From: a virus
Length of the DNA: 63,410 nucleotides
Direction: 5' to 3' (one strand)
IMG/VR virus record: IMGVR_UViG_3300010375_000021
Location: 1 to 63,410 of that record
The position numbers and the translations under genes were made by a program. Positions 56,243 through 63,410 of this stretch are shown piece by piece; positions within the stretch are counted from its first letter, which is position 1; each line of letters starts with the position of its first letter. The notes under the pieces were generated by a model. It worked only from the letters and a program-made list of their open reading frames with translations, did no database searches and was not told the origin of the DNA.

Positions 56243-57067
56243 ATGAGTGACACTATACCCCAAGACATCCCCAAGAAGCAATGCACTACTTGTCTGGTAT
56301 ACTTCCCTGCCACTACTGAGTATTTTCATGTAGGAAAAGACACCTTGTATGGATTGAGAAACCGGTGCAAACGTTGTCAAAAAGATCATGATAGATCTAG
56401 ATATCAGGCGCGCAAGGAGTCTGCTCAGGATATCCCACTTCCTGGTATCCTGTTCTGTCAGCAATGCAAGACAGAGCAACCTATAGATCGCTTCCACAAA
56501 AACCCCACCGGAAGATTTGGGATGGCGTCGCGTTGCAAAGATTGCGCTCAGGAGAGCACAGAAAACTATTACAAGTCCCCCAAGGGGCATGCTGTGCGCA
56601 AGATCTACAATAAGCAAAGATATGCAGAGAACAAAGATATCCAAGGAGCGAACCACAAGGTTTGGTACAAAAACAACAGAGACTATGTGCTGGCAAAAGA
56701 TCGGCAGTTTAGGAAAGACCATCCCGAGATCCTGAGTATGCGATGGAAGCGTTGGGCAAAAACAGAGAGAGGATACGAGCGATGTCGCATCCGCGTGCGC
56801 AATCGACAGGCAAGGAGAAAAGGAGCGGGGGGCAACTATGTCTATGCTGATATAGAGAAGCAATACAACCAGCAAAAAGGCTGCTGTTATTATTGCAATA
56901 TTAAGATAGGAAAAGGCAAGAGCGCCTATCATGTCGATCACATTGTTCCCATTTCTCGTGGAGGCTCGAATGATCCATCAAACCTAGTTCTGGCCTGTGC
57001 TAGTTGCAATTTAAGCAAGGGAGACAAACTCCTTTCTGAATGGCCTCAGGGTGGCAAATTGCTCTGA
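56243..57067 (+). CDS. HNH homing endonuclease with zinc fingers
   Basis: Start chosen at ATG 56243. The 274-residue protein has two treble-clef-like zinc repeats (CTTCLVYFPA...CKRCQKDH; CQQCKTEQPIDRF...CKDCAQE), a basic middle and an HNH domain with CYYC, VDHIVPISRGGSNDPSNLVL and CASCNLSKG. It points against the leftward lysis/tail genes, a usual sign of a recent homing insertion between genes. Confidence 0.85.
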   Translation: MSDTIPQDIPKKQCTTCLVYFPATTEYFHVGKDTLYGLRNRCKRCQKDHDRSRYQARKESAQDIPLPGILFCQQCKTEQPIDRFHKNPTGRFGMASRCKDCAQESTENYYKSPKGHAVRKIYNKQRYAENKDIQGANHKVWYKNNRDYVLAKDRQFRKDHPEILSMRWKRWAKTERGYERCRIRVRNRQARRKGAGGNYVYADIEKQYNQQKGCCYYCNIKIGKGKSAYHVDHIVPISRGGSNDPSNLVLACASCNLSKGDKLLSEWPQGGKLL

Positions 57068-57115
57068 TTGTGCCAGGACAGGGCCGAGTAGTGCCATGAT
57101 AAGTGCTGCGGTCAT
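57011..57115 (-). CDS. Small gene truncated or fused by the HNH insertion
   Basis: ATG 57115 has AAAGGAG three bases upstream and overlaps the stop region of 57124-57693. It encodes MTAALIMALLGPVLAQSEQF and runs into the antisense of the HNH gene, stopping at 57011. The first 16 residues look like the start of a small hydrophobic phage protein whose 3' part was lost. Confidence 0.45.
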   Translation of the reverse strand: MTAALIMALLGPVLAQSEQFATLRPFRKEFVSLA

Positions 57116-57123
57116 ATGCTCCT

Positions 57124-57693
57124 TTACCTCGTCGTTACCACGATTATCGTGATGATGATGCTGATTACCCCGACAAGCCCTGCAATCACGCCCATCACAG
57201 CCGACAGGTTGCCACGCATATCAACGCTGCCTGCTCGTGTGGTTGCTACCTGCTCAGTAGCGCCCAACTTGATTGCTTCAATAGCAATCAGTCGGTCTTT
57301 GATATCCGTGATTTTGTCGTCACTGGCCCGGTTGGATGTGGCCAGTAACGTTTCCAGGGCCTTAATCCGCTCTAAGGCGGCTGTTTCTAGTTTCGCGATA
57401 GACTCCCGGAAGAAGTTGGTTTGTGCAGCCCCGGCTTCTTTCTGAGCTGCCAGAGCTGCGTTGAGCGCGTTGGTCGTGTCCTGCTTTTGCTCGGCTGTGC
57501 GGGCGTCAAGCATGTTAAATCGTATCTCAATCCTGACGAATCGCTCCGAAAACAGAGCGTCGAGATGCGCTATTTCTGACAAGATCAGTTCCCGCAGCAT
57601 CTTTTCCATGCGTGCGCTCGCTTCCGTGGTCAGTACGGTTGGATCAGGAATAGGGCGAATATCACCCTGCCGGCTGTCGGGTGCCTGGGTCAT
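57124..57693 (-). CDS. Coiled-coil protein with C-terminal membrane anchor
   Basis: The 189-residue product has long helices with heptads (EASARMEKMLRELILSEIAH, NFFRESIAKLETAALERIKA) and a C-terminal hydrophobic segment (LSAVMGVIAGLVGVISIIIT). This layout occurs next to lysis genes in many phages and may act in lysis or in membrane attachment. Ends just before the truncated small gene. Confidence 0.65.
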   Translation of the reverse strand: MTQAPDSRQGDIRPIPDPTVLTTEASARMEKMLRELILSEIAHLDALFSERFVRIEIRFNMLDARTAEQKQDTTNALNAALAAQKEAGAAQTNFFRESIAKLETAALERIKALETLLATSNRASDDKITDIKDRLIAIEAIKLGATEQVATTRAGSVDMRGNLSAVMGVIAGLVGVISIIITIIVVTTR

Positions 57694-57750
57694 GCTCTCA
57701 CCTCTGGCATGTTACCTCCTCTACGGGTTTGTATAAATCTCAGAGCACGC

Positions 57751-58077
57751 CTATTCTCCGATGATCGATATTGTTGCTGAGACGGATGTCTCTTCAAAGG
57801 TCGAGACATCCAACTGCACGCGATCGCCAAATACTAATGCTGTTGCAAGCCCTGCGCCAATCTCCAGCGAAATCATGCCCTCTGCCGGTTGGCTTCTCAC
57901 AAGTGGAAAAAGCGTATCGAATGCATCTAAACGTGATAAGGTGAATGTCGCACTGCCGGTCCAATCGACTGCTGTCACGTTTAAGGCCACCCAGAGCCTG
58001 CTGTAGGCACTGACATCGAGCACGCCGGAAGTGCTGCTGGTTGCGTCTACCAATGTGTCGCTATAGATGGTTGCCAT
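57751..58077 (-). CDS. Tail-region beta protein
   Basis: The 108-residue product MATIYSDTLVDATSSTSGVL is strand-rich with Thr/Ser/Val (TGSATFTLSRLDAFDTLFPL). Probably a small tail fibre or tip component given its place between fibre-like and lysis genes. No family recognised. Confidence 0.55.
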   Translation of the reverse strand: MATIYSDTLVDATSSTSGVLDVSAYSRLWVALNVTAVDWTGSATFTLSRLDAFDTLFPLVRSQPAEGMISLEIGAGLATALVFGDRVQLDVSTFEETSVSATISIIGE

Positions 58078-58088
58078 GATTTTCTCCT

Positions 58089-59039
58089 TTAGAGCAATGT
58101 TGATGCTCCGACCGAGTAAACTGCACTATTTGCGTTATTTGCCACTACCTGCACACGCCAGGTGTGCGGAAGCGTGTCGTTTGCAGAGACATTTGCCGTT
58201 ATCGTCGCGCCCGGAAAGACCGTGTAAATGTTGGTGCTATTGGTCGTAACTGCCACGCCTGCGAGCAGCGTATAGTATTTGCCTGATGCGACATCCTTGC
58301 CCTGGATGGTAAGTGTGACGTTTCCGGTCCCTACGGTTGTCATATCCAGCACGACCTTGACTCCGCGCGCGTCCACGTTGGTGAAATCGGCGCTGGTCTG
58401 GGTGGTCGTGCGGGCAGCCGAAGCCAGGATAGTGCTGTCAGCGCCTGCACGAGAAACCAGCCAGGGCGTCGTATTGGGCGTGTTGCCCGGTTGGACTGTC
58501 CATGCGCCTGCCTGGTTGGCATTGACCACGCGTGGGCCAAGGGTGAACGGCAGCGCGTAGGCATTCACAGTCACATTTCCTGCTGAAGTACCGCTGGTAC
58601 GGCAGCGCACCGTCTGGAGTCCCGACGCATTCGCTAGTTCGTAGAGGTGCGTGGTGGTCGTCACAGATCCTACTGCTGTGAGAGCAACAGTATTCGTGCC
58701 GAACTGATTCACCCAGAGCGGATCGTAGTTCGCGTTTGGCCCGGCGCCCTCAAAATTCACTGTCCCGGTGAACCCGGTCATGATCACCTCGAAGAGCACG
58801 CTGCCCATGCCGGTGATCGTCAGCGGTGTCCCGTTGGCGTTGCCGGTCTGCGCATTCTGCAGTTGACCAGTCAGGACCAATGACTGGTCCAGGGCTACAG
58901 ATGCGGCAGAGACGGCCCCCGAGGCATCTGTTGTGGTGTTTGGCGAGCCTTTGAGTACGACCCATCCGACATTCGGCACCCACTGCTGTGAAACTGGTAC
59001 CCCTTCTGGGCTGGACTTGATTGTATTTGAGAACGCCAT
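58089..59039 (-). CDS. Tail fibre or baseplate protein, beta-rich
   Basis: The 316-residue product is Thr/Asn/Val-rich with alternating strands (GSVLFEVIMTGFTGTVNFEG, NVTLTIQGKDVASGKYYTLL) and no charge clusters, the style of a fibre protein. It follows the tail tip gene. Host binding is possible. Confidence 0.6.
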   Translation of the reverse strand: MAFSNTIKSSPEGVPVSQQWVPNVGWVVLKGSPNTTTDASGAVSAASVALDQSLVLTGQLQNAQTGNANGTPLTITGMGSVLFEVIMTGFTGTVNFEGAGPNANYDPLWVNQFGTNTVALTAVGSVTTTTHLYELANASGLQTVRCRTSGTSAGNVTVNAYALPFTLGPRVVNANQAGAWTVQPGNTPNTTPWLVSRAGADSTILASAARTTTQTSADFTNVDARGVKVVLDMTTVGTGNVTLTIQGKDVASGKYYTLLAGVAVTTNSTNIYTVFPGATITANVSANDTLPHTWRVQVVANNANSAVYSVGASTLL

Positions 59040-59052
59040 ACGTTCACCTCCT

Positions 59053-62000
59053 TTATGTCAGCAAAATGCCACTAGCCAGCAGCTTCTGCCAACTGCCGGG
59101 ATTGCTCAACTCACTGGCGCTTATCACATATTGATAAAGCATGGTATTGCCTGGCTGTGTGCGCACCGTTACATCGGACGAGAGGATGAGCATGGGCGCG
59201 TCAAAGATGTTCTCCTCGGGCAGGAAGACATTCAGTATCTGCCCAACCGCCAGGCCATTCCGGTAGGTCGCGAACGTGATGGTGCGCCCCTCAATGCCCC
59301 AACGCGCAATGAGTTGGTTGGCATAGGCCACTGCCGCCTGGTAGGACATATTGCGATTGCTCACATCCTCTACCGCCTCCACGATGCCCGATCCGCCCTC
59401 TTTGGCTGCGAGAAGCGCCTGCAGTCCCGCGCTCTCCACCATGATCGAGCCGGGGTAGGTGCCGGTAAACGTCACAATCAGGCGGTCGGTGCTGATGAGT
59501 TTGGGTAAGTTGTTATCCTGTGCAATCACCGAGTCATTGTAAGCAAAGTACCACTGTCCGCCTGTGGTGCCCTTTTGTTGGACTTTCTGCGCGACGTTGT
59601 TCAGGGTGATAATAGGTAGGGTTCCAGGCGCGACGGGATAGTCCAAGGTGAACGAGGTTGTTTGACTGTCCCCCTCGAAGTTGTTGGTAAATGGCGCAAC
59701 AATATTCACGCCGGTGAGCCATTGGCGATTCCGGTAAAGGTCGTTGCTTACATCCACGGCAAGATTATTATCTGCTTCCAGGTCCGAGGGCAACATCAGG
59801 GCATTCGATTGCAGTATCCATGGCGCTGGAATGGCGCTTCGAGAGCGGAAATACGGCACCTTGTTGGCGTCAATCCACCAGGCATAGTTACTCTGTTTCG
59901 CGCAGTCGTTAAGTAATTCACTGATGAACTTCTGCCTGTAGTCGGCGCTGGGGATAAGCGCCCCTACGCCGATCGTATTACTGTACACGCCTATGGTCAG
60001 GTCCAGCACCTGCGGCGTCAACGTGGCATCGGTGGTTGCGAGTCGGAGCCTGGTCACAATGGTTTTTCCAGCGGTGCTGTCGCCCATGGGCTGCATCCAG
60101 AACTGATACCACCTGGCTTGCGTTGGTGTACCACTGGTAGTACCCAGATCAAGCGTTGGCCCGAATGTACGCAGTGCATAGTTGGTGGTAAGCCCGCCCG
60201 TCTGGTAGAGTCCTACCTGTCCAGCTGCGAGAGGACTGCTATCCGTATACGTCAGGGTTTGCACACCGTCGAATGAGGCGGTGATCACGCCGTCCAGGTT
60301 AGTCACGCGCACGCGGTAATACATGCCACGCTGAAAGGCAATCGTGCCGGTCGCAAGGGTGCTCTGAACCGCGCCGACTGTCTTGTAAAGCGTCATCCTG
60401 TTCTTCGTGCCGATTGACGCTTGATTATCTGCCACAATCAAGCCATAGTAGTTCTGTGCATCGACATAGTTGAAGACCATACCCGCTGCGTCCGCATAGT
60501 CCATATCACAGAAAAGATCGATATTGGCGATAGCGATGAAGTTGTAGAGATAGATGGCTGACGCGCCATTGGTCGCCACAATCCGACTATAGGCCGTGTC
60601 ATAGGTCCACGTAGCCACGCCTCCGCTGTAGCCAATCGTTGAGATATAGTTGGCGCTGGTGTCGCTATTGAACCCGTCCACTGTCGGATCGGGTTGGCCG
60701 TTGAGTCCTGGAAGCGCCCCACCATTCTGGGCGCTGACATCAGTCCAGGTGATACCGTTGTCCAGGCTCACATCCACCCCGAGCGTGGTTGCGCTGGTTG
60801 GCAGATTGACATTCCATGCCACCAGGCTGCTGCCCACGCGCCCCACCGGCGTGAGCGAGAGTGCGGGATCAGGATACTGTGTCGCACGAAAGTTGGTATA
60901 TTGGATCGTATCAGTGAGCGGGGCCACGGCCATCAATCCGTAACCACCGCTCGAGATCGACGCGTCTATGGTTGTCAGGAACCACGTAGCGGGCTCGGTG
61001 GTACCATCTGCCCATATGCGCCCCTGAAGCGTTGTGCCTTGCACGCGAAAACGCAGCCAATACCACGTGCCAGAGGTGACACCGAGCGCCACGTCGCCGG
61101 TGATATTGGTAAACGCCCCGCCAACCTTCTTGTTGATAGCGAGCGACGACATTTTGAGGTTGAGTCGATACCAGTTACTGTCATCCACCAGACGCAGGAA
61201 GATCCCAGAGACGCCATTGCCCAGTGGACTTGTCGGGTTGACGCGTACCACCGCCTCCATATCGGTGCCCGTCGCGCTGCCCAGTTGCACATGCATCTCT
61301 GCCGTGGTTGCCGTCGCCTGCCCGACGTTGCCGGTGATCGAGAGGGTACCTGTGCCTGAGAGCGTGTTCCACGTTTGCCCATCGGTGGAGGTGCCAAGGC
61401 CTGCCTGATTGGCACGCGTGAAGGTATCGTAACCGAGCGGCGCTGTGCTGCGTGTGCCAGTGAGCGTATAGCCACCAAGCACGGTCCAGGTCAGGCTTTT
61501 GAGATCAGGCATGGTTGCCGTGGTAGTGTTGGAGAGCGTGACTTTGATCAGGACGCTTTTACCGGTTCCCGAGGTGCCATTCGTCAAACCGGGGATAACC
61601 GCGCCATTTGCACAGGTCTGCCAGCTCCCCCCCGCATCAATGGAGGACTGGACAAGGATGGTCCCCCCGGCTGAGAGGCTCTGATCCCAGGATAGGGCGC
61701 TATTGGAAATGCCCGCAATGGCGTTGATGCTGGTTGAGGCACTTTGCCAGGTTCCCGAAAGCGCACTCATGATGCCGAAGTTATCAAAGGTCGCGGTCGA
61801 GTACCCCCCGGTGCCATTATAGAAACGTAGTCCCACATATCCGGCACTCGGGTAGGTCGAATCTGTGGCATTGATGTAGCGCGTTCCGTTGATAAACACC
61901 TGGTGACTGTTCCCGCTGACCACGACGCGCATGCGCACGCTTGTCCCCACTGAGAGCGAGATCGATGCATTCGCCACACTGGTAAAACTTCCGCTGCCTG

Positions 62001-63410
62001 AGGAGCTATTCGTCCCGCGCCCAAAGGAGACTTGTGAAGAGGAAAGCGTTGCCATGTAGGCAAAGGTATTGTTGTTATTGGACCACCCGGTAGTGCGCCA
62101 GACAAAGCCGATTTGCCCGCCAGTATGTGGCACGAGGACATCAGCTTCCATGGTGAAATTTTGCCAGGCACTACCCGCAAAGTCCAGGCGCGAGCGTACA
62201 TCGGTAGGGCTACCAGAGGTGAGAAAGCAGTTGAATCCACTTGCACTCTGGAGCGGGGAAATTGCCCCAAAGAGTGTCTGTCCGCTCAGGCTGCCATTGT
62301 CCCAGTTCCTGGTATAGCCAAACAGCGAGATGTCCCCGCCTGCGTTGACCTGTACGTTGGTCAGTGTCCCGGCATTCCAATCAGCGGCTATGGCATAGGT
62401 CACCGCAACAGAAGAGGAGGGGCTCAACTCCAGATCGCCAGTATCCACGTTGCTGGTAGCCACCGTGTTGGTGAGCGTCCCTGCTGCCCACTCGGCCTGC
62501 GTGCTGTCGTAGCGCTGTGCATACGGAGCGGTAACACCCTCTGCCGCGAGTGCGTCCCCGATGGCATCAAAGACGATCTTACTGGCGTAGGTTGGCGTGG
62601 CGTAGAGCCTGTTCGATGTGCGCTTATCCGCGAAATACTCATTGCCCGCAGTATCAATCTGATGCTCGATCAAACTGTTGGGATAGGCGTTGTTCTTATC
62701 GTACTTGTCATCAATCACGACCCCAGAGAAGAGCGTGCCCAGTATCGGATCTTTGACGGTGATTTGCTGTCTTGCGGTATAGACAGCGTTGCCAGGATAG
62801 TCCAGCACCGTACACTGAAAGCGTTGCCTCTCGTCGGCTTTGTAGTGCAACTGAAACGAGTCTTCGTCAAAAGTGACGGGGTTGCCCGCGATGGCCACGC
62901 CGACCTGCGCAAGTTGTGTGACTCGGTAGTTATCAAAGAAAATGGTATCGCCTGCCGTTGCCGGGTTGGCATAGATACCAAACTGGCCTGCGACATTCCA
63001 ATAGGTCTGATCGTAGCAGGTCAGCAGGTACCCTGCAGGCTCTGCTTGCCCGTCAGGCCATACATTGATGCTATAGGTGTAGTCGGTGACATTGACATGA
63101 ATCTGGTAATTGGTGCTGGCCAGGATCGTCACCGATGCGGTAGGCGAAAATGGCGTCCCCACACAGAGGTAATTCTTGAGGAAACGTACCAGGCCATTAC
63201 TGACCTCTGCGCGGATGTAGTTGCACGTATCGCTGAATTTGAGCATGATACCAGCCAGAGACGCTGCGCTGGTTGAGGAGTAACGTACAAAGAAATCAGC
63301 GTTGGTCTGCTTGGTGGTCCCCAGGATCAGGTCGTTGGAGCCGACCGCCCCCGTCACGGTGCCGCGATTGCTCGCAATGGCCAGTGTTGCGGCTCCCTCG
63401 GCACGTGTCC
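59053..63410 (-). CDS. Tail tip / baseplate protein with lectin-like domains (cut by window edge)
   Basis: The frame continues to the right edge; its first GTG inside the window is at 63357, but the true start is probably the ATG at position 60. At least 1,434 residues. Several concanavalin A/laminin G-like domains are seen (YDTFTRANQAGLGTSTDGQTW; SGTWYWLRFRVQGTTLQGRI; YYRVRVTNLDGVITASFDGV), and a C-terminal part resembling a tail-associated DUF (QSNYAWWIDANKVPYFRSRS, ILSSDVTVRTQPGNTMLYQY). The gene follows the tape measure and probably forms the tail tip and binds cell-surface sugars. Confidence 0.8.
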   Translation of the reverse strand, partial: TRAEGAATLAIASNRGTVTGAVGSNDLILGTTKQTNADFFVRYSSTSAASLAGIMLKFSDTCNYIRAEVSNGLVRFLKNYLCVGTPFSPTASVTILASTNYQIHVNVTDYTYSINVWPDGQAEPAGYLLTCYDQTYWNVAGQFGIYANPATAGDTIFFDNYRVTQLAQVGVAIAGNPVTFDEDSFQLHYKADERQRFQCTVLDYPGNAVYTARQQITVKDPILGTLFSGVVIDDKYDKNNAYPNSLIEHQIDTAGNEYFADKRTSNRLYATPTYASKIVFDAIGDALAAEGVTAPYAQRYDSTQAEWAAGTLTNTVATSNVDTGDLELSPSSSVAVTYAIAADWNAGTLTNVQVNAGGDISLFGYTRNWDNGSLSGQTLFGAISPLQSASGFNCFLTSGSPTDVRSRLDFAGSAWQNFTMEADVLVPHTGGQIGFVWRTTGWSNNNNTFAYMATLSSSQVSFGRGTNSSSGSGSFTSVANASISLSVGTSVRMRVVVSGNSHQVFINGTRYINATDSTYPSAGYVGLRFYNGTGGYSTATFDNFGIMSALSGTWQSASTSINAIAGISNSALSWDQSLSAGGTILVQSSIDAGGSWQTCANGAVIPGLTNGTSGTGKSVLIKVTLSNTTTATMPDLKSLTWTVLGGYTLTGTRSTAPLGYDTFTRANQAGLGTSTDGQTWNTLSGTGTLSITGNVGQATATTAEMHVQLGSATGTDMEAVVRVNPTSPLGNGVSGIFLRLVDDSNWYRLNLKMSSLAINKKVGGAFTNITGDVALGVTSGTWYWLRFRVQGTTLQGRIWADGTTEPATWFLTTIDASISSGGYGLMAVAPLTDTIQYTNFRATQYPDPALSLTPVGRVGSSLVAWNVNLPTSATTLGVDVSLDNGITWTDVSAQNGGALPGLNGQPDPTVDGFNSDTSANYISTIGYSGGVATWTYDTAYSRIVATNGASAIYLYNFIAIANIDLFCDMDYADAAGMVFNYVDAQNYYGLIVADNQASIGTKNRMTLYKTVGAVQSTLATGTIAFQRGMYYRVRVTNLDGVITASFDGVQTLTYTDSSPLAAGQVGLYQTGGLTTNYALRTFGPTLDLGTTSGTPTQARWYQFWMQPMGDSTAGKTIVTRLRLATTDATLTPQVLDLTIGVYSNTIGVGALIPSADYRQKFISELLNDCAKQSNYAWWIDANKVPYFRSRSAIPAPWILQSNALMLPSDLEADNNLAVDVSNDLYRNRQWLTGVNIVAPFTNNFEGDSQTTSFTLDYPVAPGTLPIITLNNVAQKVQQKGTTGGQWYFAYNDSVIAQDNNLPKLISTDRLIVTFTGTYPGSIMVESAGLQALLAAKEGGSGIVEAVEDVSNRNMSYQAAVAYANQLIARWGIEGRTITFATYRNGLAVGQILNVFLPEENIFDAPMLILSSDVTVRTQPGNTMLYQYVISASELSNPGSWQKLLASGILLT

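Noticed and set aside
1-63410. CRISPR arrays
   Set aside because: No regularly spaced identical repeats with unique spacers were seen; the GGCAATAAAA cluster has irregular spacing and both orientations.

Overview
This window looks like a nearly complete 63.4 kb genome of a temperate tailed phage with a siphovirus-type tail, cut open inside a tail gene. One tail gene runs off the right edge and its N-terminal codons reappear at the left edge, out of frame by one base. The host is probably a Ktedonobacteria-like Chloroflexota. The clues are an XRE-HTH plus helical-repeat regulator (28302-29447) of the type I recall as abundant in that class, and a full-length IscB with its upstream structured RNA, a family I recall as multicopy in Ktedonobacter racemifer. 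No nucleotide or database comparison could be run, so names rest on motifs and gene order.

Layout. (1) 19.2 kb down to 1 and on through 63.4-54.7 kb, minus strand: the late region. In transcription order it holds a methyltransferase, small and large terminase, portal, a run of small unknowns, scaffold, major capsid, head-tail joining genes, tail tube, tail assembly chaperone with a slippery site, tape measure, tail tip, fibre-like proteins, a membrane coiled-coil protein, endolysin and holin candidate. (2) 19.3-25.6 kb, mostly minus: a tRNA with anticodon CAU, small early genes and a RecA-like P-loop ATPase, with a plus-strand tyrosine integrase at 21-22 kb. (3) 25.7-35.5 kb: regulators, IscB with its omega-RNA, many small genes and much non-coding structure. 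(4) 35.2-54.5 kb, plus strand: an endonuclease VII-like zinc protein, a second methyltransferase, a cytosine-5 methyltransferase, a replication initiator and DnaC-like loader, small membrane proteins, a GIY-YIG homing endonuclease and a HAD phosphatase.

Control. Two analogous divergent promoter pairs (25.66-25.74 kb and 35.07-35.17 kb) have operator-like sites in the spacers between -35 and -10. Each drives a small DNA-binding-type gene with a GTG start on the plus strand and a leftward gene on the minus strand.

Most unusual observations: (a) a 116-120 nt element present twice (5266-5385 and 33845-33960), with identical loops and compensatory changes in its stems, which suggests an undescribed structured RNA; (b) a shared promoter and leader hairpin in front of two unrelated homing endonucleases (GIY-YIG and HNH); (c) the GIY-YIG cassette, which brings its own copy of the 3' end of the gene it interrupts and leaves the old 3' end behind it; (d) an intact IscB/omega-RNA locus in a phage; (e) a dense cluster of GGCAATAAAA repeats inside genes downstream of the replication genes; (f) a large second reading frame inside the cytosine methyltransferase gene that resembles a known methyltransferase-neighbour family.
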